Positions 51,666-60,238 of a stretch of DNA of 64,000 bases are shown here, in pieces. This DNA is from Micavibrio sp. UBA6212 (GTDB taxonomy: Bacteria > Pseudomonadota > Alphaproteobacteria > Micavibrionales > Micavibrionaceae), in the NCBI GenBank assembly GCA_002421905.1, contig DISK01000005.1, positions 11,865-75,864 on the forward strand, written 5' to 3'. Every line of letters begins with the position of its first letter. Position 1 is the first letter of the stretch. Under the pieces are notes generated by a model. That model was not told the origin of the DNA. It did not search any database and saw only the letters and a program-made list of their open reading frames with translations. The position numbers were made by a program, and so were the translations under genes.

Positions 51666-54023
51666 ATGAGATCATCCGGTTCCGCCAAACCATCTTTTCT
51701 GAAAAAACTCTTTACAAATCCGCACTTACGCGCGGAAAAAGACCGTTTGGAAGCTTTTTTGGCGGCTTTTCCGGGGGAATATTGCGGGTTTAACCCTGAT
51801 GGCTCTCTGGCCTATTCCAAAGGCTTTCTATCTTTGCTCAATCTGGATAAAATCAGGACTTTCAGCGATATCCAGCACGCTTTAAGACCCGGAGACGCCG
51901 CTGCCCTTGAAACCTGCATGATCCGCCTCAAGGAAAATGGCCAAAAATTCATTATCAAAGTGCAAACCCAGAAAACTGCAAAAATCCTGCGTTTTACCGG
52001 AAGCTCGGGCCACGCCCTGAACGAATCAGACCAATATGATATTATCTGGGCCGAAGATGTCACGGCAACTGAACAGGAGTTGGAAAAAACCCGCAGTACA
52101 CGTCAAAATCTGGAACATGAAATCCGTAAATTCCATACTTTGCTTGGAACAATGACGACGCCGTTATGGATGCACACCGCCGATGGAGATGTCGCATGGT
52201 GCAACGAAGCCTATGCTAAAATTCTGGGCAAGCCAGCCGAAGCCATTCTGGATGAAAAGCTGGAGCTCCCCTTTACCTCGCCAAAGAAAAAAGGGACAAC
52301 CGGACATTCGATCCGTAAGCTGGTTGATATTGCGCTGACCACTGCCACGCCGCAAAGCGAGCCAAAATATCTGATCTCTGGGGGCAATCGCCATATGATG
52401 CAGGTTGATCTGATCCCCCTGACCCATCTGGATCTGGTCATAGGACAGGCCCGCGACATCACCAAAGAGGAAGATTTAGAACGTCGCGCCGAGCGTGACA
52501 TCACAGCCTATCGCGAATTGATGGAACAACTGCATTCCGCGATTGCGATTTTTGATAGTGAACAGCGTTTGGAATTTTATAATTCTGCCTTTTCACAAAT
52601 CTGGAAGCTGGAGAGCGGATGGCTGGATACCAAACCCAAGCTTGGTGAAATTATGGAGCGGCTGCGTGAAATTCGCCGCCTGCCCGAACAAGCCGATTTC
52701 AAGAGATACAAGCAAAGCTGGCTGGATATGTTTACCGCCGCCAACGGCCCCCATGATGACATGATGTACTTACCCGATGGATCAGTCGTGAGATCCTTGT
52801 TCATGCCCCATCCTTTGGGTGGATTGCTGATGACCTTCGAAGATGTCACCAGCGGTTTGGAACTTGAATCATCCTATAATACCTTAATGGCTGTCCAGCG
52901 CGAAACCATCGATAATCTGGCAGAAGGTGTTGCCGTGTACGGAGAACACGGAAGGTTGAGGTTGTGGAACCCTGCCTATGCCCGCATGTGGAATTTGAAC
53001 CCTGAAGATCTGGATGGGGGATTGCACATTTCACAAATCATGGATCGATGTCGTAAGTTCTACATCTCGGATAATTGGGAAAAAGATCTGGCGCAAATGA
53101 TCGCAGACTTCTTTACCACCCAGACTTTGGAAGGGGAAATTCATCGAACCGACGAAAAGATTCTACATTATTCCTCTATATCGTTACCGGATGGTGGACG
53201 GATGGTGACGTTCCAAGACGTGACCGACAGCACCAACATCGAAAAAGCGCTCCGCGATAAGAACGCGGCACTGGAGGCAACAGAGCGTCTGAAACTGGAT
53301 TTCATCGCCAACGTATCCTATCAGTTGCGCACCCCGATGAACGCCATTATCGGATTCAACGAAATTCTTGATAAAGAATATTTTGGCCCGCTTAACACGC
53401 GCCAGAAAGAATATACGAAGGGTTTGGCTGAGGCGTCCGAGCGGCTTTTGAATCTTATCAATGATATTCTCGACCTCTCGAGCCTTGAAGCCGGATACCT
53501 GACACTCGGGTATGAAGACTTTGACATCAAGCAGATGTTACAAGGTATTTACGACCTCACCAGCGAATGGGCCAGAGGCCAACAGATCGAGGTCAACCTA
53601 TCCTGCCCTGAGGATATCGGAGCTGTTCATGCCGATGAACGCCGTTTGAAACAAGTTCTGGTCAACCTGATCCGCAATGCTATTGCCTATACACCGGCGG
53701 GTGGGCGCATTACTTTGGCAGCCGAAAAAATTGGTCATGAGCTGGCCCTTTCTGTCATGGATACCGGCCCCGGAATATCCGAAGCAGATCAAGCCCGCAT
53801 CTTTAACCCGTTCGAGAAAACCAATACGCCGCGGGACAATGGGAGTGGTGATTTACGAGGAGGAGCAGGATTGGGTCTAAGTCTGGTTAAAAATATCATT
53901 GATTTGCATCAAGGGCGTCTGATCCTTAAAAGTGCCATCGGCGAAGGGTCTGTCTTTACGGCCCTGATCCCGATTAATCCAGCCAACCAAAAGAAGGACA
54001 CAAGAAGGATAATCAAGGTCTAG
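51666..54023 (+). CDS. divL: DivL-type PAS-domain kinase with tyrosine at the phospho-acceptor site
   Basis: A 785-residue kinase-fold protein. No membrane segment is obvious. Several PAS-type domains (about residues 30-500) precede a HisKA-like dimerisation domain FIANVSYQLRTPMNAII and an ATPase domain with NLIRNAIAYTP (N box), DTGPGIS (G1) and GAGLGLSLV (G2). The phospho-acceptor histidine of ordinary kinases is replaced by Tyr552. This is the hallmark of Caulobacter DivL (Tyr550), which works with CckA and DivK in CtrA cell-cycle control rather than as a normal histidine kinase. ATG 51666 is preferred over TTG 51630. rpoN is convergent immediately downstream. Confidence 0.85.
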   Translation: MRSSGSAKPSFLKKLFTNPHLRAEKDRLEAFLAAFPGEYCGFNPDGSLAYSKGFLSLLNLDKIRTFSDIQHALRPGDAAALETCMIRLKENGQKFIIKVQTQKTAKILRFTGSSGHALNESDQYDIIWAEDVTATEQELEKTRSTRQNLEHEIRKFHTLLGTMTTPLWMHTADGDVAWCNEAYAKILGKPAEAILDEKLELPFTSPKKKGTTGHSIRKLVDIALTTATPQSEPKYLISGGNRHMMQVDLIPLTHLDLVIGQARDITKEEDLERRAERDITAYRELMEQLHSAIAIFDSEQRLEFYNSAFSQIWKLESGWLDTKPKLGEIMERLREIRRLPEQADFKRYKQSWLDMFTAANGPHDDMMYLPDGSVVRSLFMPHPLGGLLMTFEDVTSGLELESSYNTLMAVQRETIDNLAEGVAVYGEHGRLRLWNPAYARMWNLNPEDLDGGLHISQIMDRCRKFYISDNWEKDLAQMIADFFTTQTLEGEIHRTDEKILHYSSISLPDGGRMVTFQDVTDSTNIEKALRDKNAALEATERLKLDFIANVSYQLRTPMNAIIGFNEILDKEYFGPLNTRQKEYTKGLAEASERLLNLINDILDLSSLEAGYLTLGYEDFDIKQMLQGIYDLTSEWARGQQIEVNLSCPEDIGAVHADERRLKQVLVNLIRNAIAYTPAGGRITLAAEKIGHELALSVMDTGPGISEADQARIFNPFEKTNTPRDNGSGDLRGGAGLGLSLVKNIIDLHQGRLILKSAIGEGSVFTALIPINPANQKKDTRRIIKV

Positions 54024-54028
54024 ACCTT

Positions 54029-55462
54029 CTATGAATTTTTCTTCATCCGTCGCCGCAACACAGAAGACGGAATATTAAGTGCTTCGCGATATTTGGCAAC
54101 CGTACGCCGCGCCACATTCATACCTTCCTGATTAAGAAGAGCCGCCAGATCATCATCAGATAAAATTTTCGATGGGGATTCTTCATCCGTAAGGGTTTTG
54201 ATCCGTGCCTTAACCGTTTCGGAAGAAATGGATTGACCGTCCGCCCCTTCGATCGAAGAGGTGAAAAAGAATTTAAGTTCAAGCAATCCGCGTGGCGTCC
54301 CGATAAACTTTCCTGTTGTAACCCTGCTGACCGTACTCTCGTGAAGATCAACAACCTCAGCCACTTCACGCAAAGTCAGCGGCTTTAGAAACTCGATCCC
54401 ATAAAGGAAAAATCCGTCCTGTCGTTCAACTATTTCTGCCGCAACTTTCAAAATACTCTGCGCCCGTTGATCGAGCGCTTTAACCAGCCAACTGGCGTTG
54501 GCCAGCTGATGGGAGAGATATTCCTTTTCGGTTTTATCTTTGGTTTTCGAAGCCACTTGCGTGTAGTACTCCCTGTTCACCAGAACGCGCGGCAAAGTAT
54601 CGGCATTCAACTCGACACGCCACCCGCCACCGATATTTTTGGGCAAGGCCTTCATCAACACATCAGGAATTGCAGTTTGCGCCACCACATGTTCAAACTC
54701 AGCCGAAGGGCGCGGGTTTAATCCGCGTATAACTGCGGCCATGCGGCTTAGTTCTTCCTCACTAACCTCACAAAGTTTTGATAGTTTTTTCAAATCATGC
54801 TGTGCCAGAAGAGGAAGATTGGACATCAAGATACGCATCGGGGCGCTATACAACCCTTGCTCTTCAAGTTGCAGGGCCAGACATTCCGAAAGGTCACGAG
54901 CGAACACCCCTGTCGGATCAAATGTTTTGAGCTTTTTTAAGACGCGGTTGAGGGCTTCGGGCAAACACCCGAATTGTTGCGCCAGAACTTTCAAGTCCTC
55001 GCGCAGATATCCGGCTTCGTCCAGACGATCTATCAACAAGGTACCGATACTACGTTCCAGAGGGGTCTCTGCCTCAATATGAAGCTGTCCCAATAGATGA
55101 TCGCGCAGTGTTTTCTGCCCCACCAGCGTATCTTCAAAATCAGGCAGCGCATCAGAAAAATTGCTTCGCCCGCCAGCCCCGATTTCAGCCATTTTCGAGC
55201 CTGCATCAAAATCCTCAGGAGGAGAAGAATCTTCCGCATGGCCCGTCTCTTCAGCATGAGAGGCTTGATCTTCCGAATTCTCCTGATCATTTTCAGTCTC
55301 AACCCGCTCTAACAAGGGGTTTTGCACCATTTCCGCTTCCAGAAAATCCTGCAATTCCAGATTATTCATCTGCAGCAATTTGACAGCCTGCTGCATTTGC
55401 GGCGTCATCACCAATGACTGCTGCTGGCGTAAATCCAAGGATTGAGTGATTTTCTGATTCAA
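54029..55462 (-). CDS. rpoN: RNA polymerase sigma-54 factor
   Basis: Alternative sigma factor for activator-dependent promoters, 477 residues. Region I glutamine-rich start (KITQSLDLRQQQSLVMTPQMQQAV), an acidic region II, the core-binding region and the C-terminal RpoN box ARRTVAKYREALNIPSS (with the helix-turn-helix LREVAEVVDLHESTVSRVT before it) are complete. It starts with TTG at 55462, supported by AAGGA nine bases upstream. No hpf, rapZ or ptsN gene lies within the window next to it; the next gene on the strand is a small membrane protein. Confidence 0.95.
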   Translation of the reverse strand: MNQKITQSLDLRQQQSLVMTPQMQQAVKLLQMNNLELQDFLEAEMVQNPLLERVETENDQENSEDQASHAEETGHAEDSSPPEDFDAGSKMAEIGAGGRSNFSDALPDFEDTLVGQKTLRDHLLGQLHIEAETPLERSIGTLLIDRLDEAGYLREDLKVLAQQFGCLPEALNRVLKKLKTFDPTGVFARDLSECLALQLEEQGLYSAPMRILMSNLPLLAQHDLKKLSKLCEVSEEELSRMAAVIRGLNPRPSAEFEHVVAQTAIPDVLMKALPKNIGGGWRVELNADTLPRVLVNREYYTQVASKTKDKTEKEYLSHQLANASWLVKALDQRAQSILKVAAEIVERQDGFFLYGIEFLKPLTLREVAEVVDLHESTVSRVTTGKFIGTPRGLLELKFFFTSSIEGADGQSISSETVKARIKTLTDEESPSKILSDDDLAALLNQEGMNVARRTVAKYREALNIPSSVLRRRMKKNS

Positions 55463-55502
55463 ACTGATAAGTCCTTTTGCCGCTTTATTGTGAGATTTAT
55501 TT

Positions 55503-55901
55503 TTACTGGCGTTTATATTTTACACGGTCTTTGTACCCTAAAAACTCTCCTTTTTTCGCTTTGGCAAAAGTATCTTTACCACCCGTCCTGAAAGATTGGG
55601 GACCATACCGCGCCAACAGGAAACCTGTTGCAAAAGAGAAAACAAACAACCCCAGAAACACCAAAGTCGCTGGTTGGGAGAGAACAGGCCCTAAAAACAA
55701 GTTGAAGTTATCTGCTCCCAGAAAAGCAATGACGTCCCTGAACTGATCCGGCGCATAATTTTTGAAAATCCCGCCAATATCCGCAAAATAGAATGCTGCG
55801 CCTTCTTTTTGCCAGATATACAGATCATTCCCCAGCGCCACCAGCATCAACACCAGAAAGAACACGCAAAATACCTTGGTTGTCTTAGATAACCCGAACA
55901 T
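55503..55901 (-). CDS. Unknown two-helix membrane protein upstream of rpoN
   Basis: A 132-residue protein with two membrane helices (VFCVFFLVLMLVALG and LVFLGLFVFSFATGFLLA) separated by a periplasmic loop of about 55 residues, and a basic cytoplasmic C terminus (KDRVKYKRQ). No family recognised. GGTTAGG is the ribosome site before ATG 55901. It is 40 bases upstream of rpoN on the same strand, so the two may share a transcript. Confidence 0.72.
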   Translation of the reverse strand: MFGLSKTTKVFCVFFLVLMLVALGNDLYIWQKEGAAFYFADIGGIFKNYAPDQFRDVIAFLGADNFNLFLGPVLSQPATLVFLGLFVFSFATGFLLARYGPQSFRTGGKDTFAKAKKGEFLGYKDRVKYKRQ

Positions 55902-56041
55902 GACCTAACCCCATAATCTCTTCCGACATGATAACAGAAACAAGGCGTTAGGCCAAGCAACCTCCCCTTGAGGGGGCAATCTGAATTTTCTCTTGAATTT
56001 TGACGTTAGGGTGGGTAAGTTGCCGCGTTCCAGAGTCTTGC

Positions 56042-56131
56042 GGAGAGGTGGCCGAGCGGTTTAAGGCACTCGCCTGGAAAGCGGGCATAGGGTCAAACCT
56101 ATCGTGAGTTCGAATCTCATCCTCTCCGCCA
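56042..56131 (+). tRNA. tRNA-Ser (anticodon GGA)
   Basis: Complete type II tRNA: acceptor GGAGAGG/CCTCTCC, anticodon GGA at 56076-56078, a long variable arm, T-loop TTCGAAT and encoded CCA. Its last 20 bases form the left copy of a direct repeat, the other copy lying at 57108-57130. Confidence 0.96.
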
Positions 56132-56134
56132 TTT
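56112..56134. repeat. Left attachment-site repeat (attL-like)
   Basis: A 23-base sequence covering the last 20 bases of tRNA-Ser and three bases beyond. It is identical to 57108-57130 and in the same orientation. Confidence 0.8.
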
Positions 56135-56158
56135 ACTTTAAAATCGATAGGTTACGCC

Positions 56159-56563
56159 ATGCCTGAGTTCAAGATTCTTGCTAATATCATCACCTTCATG
56201 GAAGCAAATGGTGTAACCGCACAGAATGTTAGGTTTGAAGTAGACCAGAAACTTGCTGATGAGATTAACTTGAAGCATAGCACTAAATATACCGTTCCTG
56301 ACCTAGAGAAAGCAGTAGATAAATGTATTGCGAATGAATGGATAAAACATAGCACTTTGGGAGAGAAATACAAATATCTCAGCCTTACCGCAAAAGGCGT
56401 TGGGGCAGCACGCTCAAAGGTAAAATCAGAAGAAGTAAAAATGTCTAGGACGCCCCTAAAGAAGGCTTCTGATTACATTGAAGACCATAAGGGTCTCTTT
56501 GCTTTTATTACCCTCATTATTGCCTTTGCAACTTTGTTAGCAAGATTCCTAGGAGCAAAGTAA
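56159..56563 (+). CDS. Island gene 1: winged-helix-like protein with C-terminal membrane helix
   Basis: A 134-residue protein of no recognised family. The first 85 residues look like a winged helix (DLEKAVDKCIANEWIKHSTL then wing KYKYLSLTAKGVGAAR), similar in layout to PadR-like domains; a basic linker follows, and the protein ends with one membrane helix (LFAFITLIIAFATLLARFLG). This suggests a membrane-tethered sensor or regulator. The start is 28 bases after the tRNA end. The stop abuts the ATG of the second island gene, so the two form a unit. Codon use is more AT-rich than neighbours. Confidence 0.78.
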   Translation: MPEFKILANIITFMEANGVTAQNVRFEVDQKLADEINLKHSTKYTVPDLEKAVDKCIANEWIKHSTLGEKYKYLSLTAKGVGAARSKVKSEEVKMSRTPLKKASDYIEDHKGLFAFITLIIAFATLLARFLGAK

Positions 56564-56797
56564 ATGAAAAATAAAGAATTTCATATTTCACTAAAGTGTC
56601 TTTTTTGTGGGTCAGAATTAAAAGGGGATACAGAAAAGGAATACATCTCCGGTGACATGATTAAATGCCAAGAATGCAGTGAGTTGAATGATTATGATTC
56701 ATTGAAAGATGTCGCAATTGAAGAAGGTAAAGCGGCAGTTACAAGTTATGCGAAAGATGAAATATCAAAGATGTTGAAGGGCATCTTCAAAAAGTAA
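56564..56797 (+). CDS. Island gene 2: small zinc-ribbon protein
   Basis: A 77-residue protein with a zinc ribbon made of CLFC and CQEC, about 25 residues apart, the second in the context SGDMIKCQECSELNDYDSLKD, followed by an amphipathic C-terminal helix ending KDEISKMLKGIFKK. No enzyme motif. AGGAG lies eight bases before the ATG, inside the end of island gene 1, and the stop and start codons touch (TAA ATG). The two proteins are very probably co-translated. Function unknown; a regulatory, toxin-antitoxin or defence role is possible but unsupported. Confidence 0.78.
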   Translation: MKNKEFHISLKCLFCGSELKGDTEKEYISGDMIKCQECSELNDYDSLKDVAIEEGKAAVTSYAKDEISKMLKGIFKK

Positions 56798-57107
56798 CTA
56801 CAAAATCAAAAATTGAGTTTCAAACTTGTAAGGGGTTATATCTCTAACTGAGTCTCAATTTACCCCATGGGTCATGCCCGATGCTTAAATAGTGTTTCCT
56901 GACTCACAGATGCCCACTGAGTGCGATGAAGTCAATTTACCATTTGGGTAGCCAAAACCACAATAACGAATCTGGAAAATCCTGAGGGGGGCATAACCTT
57001 CAAATATAATTCAACTCTGAACTTGACAAGCGAGTACCAAGTGAGACATAGAACCCTTGCTCTCTGCTGAACACCAAGCATTCCCAAGGTTTTGAATTAG
57101 TGGCGTA
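56798..57107. other. Non-coding part of the mini-island
   Basis: No plausible gene is seen in these 310 bases. The motif CAATTTACC occurs twice, at 56856 and 56934, with different flanks. The stretch may contain remains of deleted cargo or recombinase-binding sites near the right end. Confidence 0.4.
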
Positions 57108-57130
57108 GAATCTCATCCTCTCCGCCATTT
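57108..57130. repeat. Right attachment-site repeat, truncated tRNA-Ser fragment (attR-like)
   Basis: Perfect copy of the final 20 bases of tRNA-Ser plus three more, in the same orientation as the functional gene. The flanking sequence on the left is unrelated to a tRNA, so it is not itself a gene. Confidence 0.8.
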
Positions 57131-57163
57131 GACTACGTATCCCGATTATATCAGGACTTGCAG

Positions 57164-57922
57164 CTATTCCCCCAGATAATATTCAACTGTCGAAACCACA
57201 CGAACCGATTTATACGGGGTTTCGGATTCAGAAACACCCGGATCACGAGGCTCGATTTGAAGAACCCCTTGATTGGCCGAACGGATTTGCCCCACGGCCT
57301 GCCCGCTGTCATTAGCAAACTGTACTGCAGAAATTCGTGCATTTTTGGTCGCTTCGGCAATCATATCCGGCTTGATGTCATTAATTTTGGTAAAGGTATA
57401 TTGAGGGGCAGGATTCCAACCACCATTCGGGGTTCCTAACGTGACATTCTTTTTTACCAGTTCTGCAATATTCTGGGATGCCCGAAGGACTGCTTCGACA
57501 TCATTGCTCCGCGCCAGCAACGCTTGGGTTAAAACATAGCGCGGCCCTGCGCGGTCAGTTTCACCATAAGTCTTAGCCTGATTGTCAGACACAGTGAAGT
57601 TTTGCAGCATAATCTGGTCTTCCTTCAGCCCTTGGGACACCAGATAAGCCCGAACATCTTTTTCATTTTGTTCGATCGCTGCCTGCGCATCAGTCAACTG
57701 AGTGCCAGTTACAGTGAAATTAAGGACCCATACAGCCTGATCAGCCACAACATCGCGCGTCGAGAGACCTTTCACCGTGACATAGCGGTCAAAACTGCGA
57801 AACTCTTTCAAGCCTGTCAGGATCATATTCCCCCCAAAGCCGACCCCCACTGCCAAAGCAGCCAAGCCCAAGGCTATCGGCCAGAATCCTGATTTGAAAC
57901 AAGGTGATGTCGTATCTGTCAT
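57164..57922 (-). CDS. SIMPL-domain (DUF541) periplasmic protein
   Basis: A 252-residue protein with an N-terminal membrane anchor (PIALGLAALAVGVGFGGNM) and one SIMPL domain. Family features are VTVKGLSTRDV, DVRAYLVSQGLKEDQI and KNARISAVQFANDSGQAVGQIRSANQG. SIMPL proteins are periplasmic or extracytoplasmic, linked to oxidative stress or IRAK signalling by naming only. GGGAGG lies six bases before the ATG. It lies just outside the right end of the mini-island. Confidence 0.88.
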   Translation of the reverse strand: MTDTTSPCFKSGFWPIALGLAALAVGVGFGGNMILTGLKEFRSFDRYVTVKGLSTRDVVADQAVWVLNFTVTGTQLTDAQAAIEQNEKDVRAYLVSQGLKEDQIMLQNFTVSDNQAKTYGETDRAGPRYVLTQALLARSNDVEAVLRASQNIAELVKKNVTLGTPNGGWNPAPQYTFTKINDIKPDMIAEATKNARISAVQFANDSGQAVGQIRSANQGVLQIEPRDPGVSESETPYKSVRVVSTVEYYLGE

Positions 57923-58049
57923 GGCTTAACCTCCCGCAATATTGTCCAGTGCGCCTATCTAGCCCCAGCAAAATAGGGAATGCAATTTCTATTTACCAAC
58001 TTTTAGGTTTTTATGGTTATTATGTATATTAAATATGGGGTTAGGTTTT

Positions 58050-58559
58050 ATGGATATTGGCAATTTTATTAGCGATCTGAAAGATACTTTTTCAAATATG
58101 TTTGAAAATATTGGCCAAAAGCTGAGCCAGTTTTTTGACAATTTCAGTTTCGGCGGCGGCAGCACGTCTGGCGGCGGCATGTCCGCCCCACCTTTGGCAA
58201 CACCGGGATATAATATGGGAGCAACAGACTTTAGCGCCCAGCAAATGCGCCCTTCAAATGAACTCCAGCAGTCACCGGCACCTGTTGTTGAGCGTGGATT
58301 TTCTGCATCTTCCGTCAATAATAATTTTCATGTGGCAGCAACAGATGGCGGCCGTTTCCAAACCGGCAACCCGCAAATCGACAACGCCATGCATAGAGGT
58401 GGACAACAAATCGGCAGGTCTGTCGATGGGTTGGGAAATACAATTGCAAACCTGCCGAACAGATTGATAACCGGCATGGGCCATGCGGCAGAGAATAGAA
58501 TAGCCCAAGAAACAAGAACGGCCACAAACAGGGCCATTCAAGGACTTTTTAGACGATAA
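58050..58559 (+). CDS. Unknown low-complexity protein
   Basis: A 169-residue protein of no recognised family. The N-terminal helix IGNFISDLKDTFSNMFENIGQKLSQFFDNF is amphipathic; a glycine/serine linker, a proline/serine/asparagine-rich middle and a C-terminal helix with AENRIAQETRTATNRAIQGLFRR follow. No signal peptide or membrane helix. ATG 58050 is chosen over ATG 58035 because AGG lies close before it; the start is uncertain. It is convergent with ctaD. Confidence 0.6.
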   Translation: MDIGNFISDLKDTFSNMFENIGQKLSQFFDNFSFGGGSTSGGGMSAPPLATPGYNMGATDFSAQQMRPSNELQQSPAPVVERGFSASSVNNNFHVAATDGGRFQTGNPQIDNAMHRGGQQIGRSVDGLGNTIANLPNRLITGMGHAAENRIAQETRTATNRAIQGLFRR

Positions 58560-58593
58560 CATCTGATTCTAACAGATGTTCCAACCGTTTTAG

Positions 58594-60198
58594 TTATTTC
58601 ACTTGCGGCTGGATATCGAACTGGTGGAATGGCGGCGGCGAAGGCAGCGTCCATTCCAGAGTCATGGTATTTGGCTGGACATTCCAGTAATTTCCTCCGA
58701 CTTTGCGACCAAAGAACAGAGTGTAAAACACAATCCCGATAAAGAACAAAGTGCTGGCAAAAGAAATATATGCCCCAAGAGAGGATATGTAGTTCCAGCC
58801 ATCAAGCCCTTCCTGATAATCAGGAATGCGCCGTGGCATCCCTGCCAGCCCCAAGAAATGTTGCGGGAAGAAAATCATATTCACACCAATGAAAGTGGTG
58901 AAGAAATGAAGTTTTCCTGCCCATTCCGGATACTGACGCCCCGACATTTTGCCAATCCAGTAATAGAAACCAGCGAACAGCGCAAACACCGCCCCAAGCG
59001 AGAGAACATAATGGAAGTGCGCCACAACATAGTATGTGTCATGCAACACGATATCCATCCCGCCATTAGCCAGAACCACACCTGTGACACCGCCAATGGT
59101 AAAGAGGAATATAAAACCAATCGCCCACAGCATCGGGGTCTTGAATTCGATTGACCCACCCCACATGGTGGCAATCCACGAAAAGATTTTAATTCCCGTC
59201 GGAACCGCAATAATCAAGGTTGCCGCCGTAAAATAGGCCCGCGTATTCACAGACAGTCCGGTTGTGTACATATGGTGCGCCCAGACAATAAATCCAACAA
59301 ACCCGATCGCCACCATCGCATAAGCCATGCCGAGATACCCGAAAACAGGTTTTTTGGAGAACGTCGATATAATATGGCTGATAATCCCGAACGCCGGCAA
59401 AATCATGATGTAAACTTCAGGGTGCCCAAAGAACCAGAACAAATGCTGATACAAGATCGGATCTCCACCGCCTTCTGGATCAAAGAACTGGGTTCCAAAA
59501 TTCCGATCCGTCAGTAACATGGTAATCGCGCCACCAAGGACAGGAACAGACAGCACCAGCAAGAAAGCCGTAACCAGCATAGACCAGGCAAACAGCGGCA
59601 TTTTATGAAGCGTCATACCCGGCGCCCGCATATTAAAGATTGTTGCAATAAAGTTTGCGCCACCCAAAATCGAGCTTGCCCCCGCAAGGTGAAGTGCAAA
59701 AATCGCCATATCAACCGACATTCCGGGATGTCCGAGTTTGGCAGATAATGGGGGATAAACCGTCCAACCCGTTCCCGCACCGGATCCAACAAAAACAGAG
59801 GCTGCCAATAACAAGAATGCCGGAACGATCAGCCAGAAGGAAATATTATTTAGCCGTGGGAAGGCCATATCTGGTGCCCCGATCATCAAGGGCACGAACC
59901 AGTTGCCAAAACCACCGATCAGGCCGGGCATCACCACAAAAAACACCATGATCAATCCATGAGCGGTAATCCAGACATTCCACATCTGTTCGCCACCCGG
60001 CGAGATAAATTGCAAACCCGGTTCTTGCAGTTCCATCCGCATCATCACCGAAAACGCACCGCCGATCAAACCGGCAACGATCGAGAAGATAATATAGAGC
60101 GTCCCGATATCTTTATGGTTGGTTGAACAAAACCAACGCATAAAAAAGCCGGGCTTATGGTCATGCGCAAGATCATGGTCATGGGAATGGTCGGACAT
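58594..60198 (-). CDS. ctaD: Cytochrome c oxidase subunit I
   Basis: Catalytic subunit of the aa3-type oxidase, 534 residues and 12 membrane helices. Ligands of the heme and CuB centre are visible: low-spin heme histidines in ITAHGLIMVFF and HFHYVLSLGAVFA, CuB and tyrosine cross-link region in FWFFGHPEVYIMILPAFGI, and the HHMYTTGL segment. A histidine-rich N terminus (DHSHDHDLAHDH) precedes the membrane part. AAGGAAGAG lies upstream of the ATG. ctaC is 40 bases upstream. The usual ctaB/ctaG/ctaE genes do not follow; a convergent unknown gene does. Confidence 0.97.
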   Translation of the reverse strand: MSDHSHDHDLAHDHKPGFFMRWFCSTNHKDIGTLYIIFSIVAGLIGGAFSVMMRMELQEPGLQFISPGGEQMWNVWITAHGLIMVFFVVMPGLIGGFGNWFVPLMIGAPDMAFPRLNNISFWLIVPAFLLLAASVFVGSGAGTGWTVYPPLSAKLGHPGMSVDMAIFALHLAGASSILGGANFIATIFNMRAPGMTLHKMPLFAWSMLVTAFLLVLSVPVLGGAITMLLTDRNFGTQFFDPEGGGDPILYQHLFWFFGHPEVYIMILPAFGIISHIISTFSKKPVFGYLGMAYAMVAIGFVGFIVWAHHMYTTGLSVNTRAYFTAATLIIAVPTGIKIFSWIATMWGGSIEFKTPMLWAIGFIFLFTIGGVTGVVLANGGMDIVLHDTYYVVAHFHYVLSLGAVFALFAGFYYWIGKMSGRQYPEWAGKLHFFTTFIGVNMIFFPQHFLGLAGMPRRIPDYQEGLDGWNYISSLGAYISFASTLFFIGIVFYTLFFGRKVGGNYWNVQPNTMTLEWTLPSPPPFHQFDIQPQVK

Positions 60199-60238
60199 TG
60201 TTACTCTTCCTTCATATATTTCTAATGGCTATTCAAAT

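Larger units (their letters stand above)
56112..57130 (+). mobile_element. Mini-island integrated at the tRNA-Ser 3' end
   Basis: A perfect 23-base direct repeat (56112-56134 and 57108-57130) brackets an element of 996 bases. The left copy is the 3' end of the intact tRNA-Ser gene; the right copy is an orphan tRNA fragment. This is the arrangement left by tyrosine-recombinase integration into a tRNA gene (attL and attR). Inside are two small genes and about 300 non-coding bases, but no integrase. The element is either non-autonomous, using a recombinase from elsewhere, or a deletion remnant. Integration history is inferred from the repeat. Confidence 0.78.

Noticed and set aside
55961..55975. 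CCTCCCC/GGGGG hairpin before tRNA-Ser as a terminator
   Set aside because: Short stem and no T-run on either strand, so not reported as a feature.
57158..57439. Open frame of 93 codons next to the right repeat, considered as an island gene
   Set aside because: It is the antisense shadow of the SIMPL-domain gene and lies outside the repeats.
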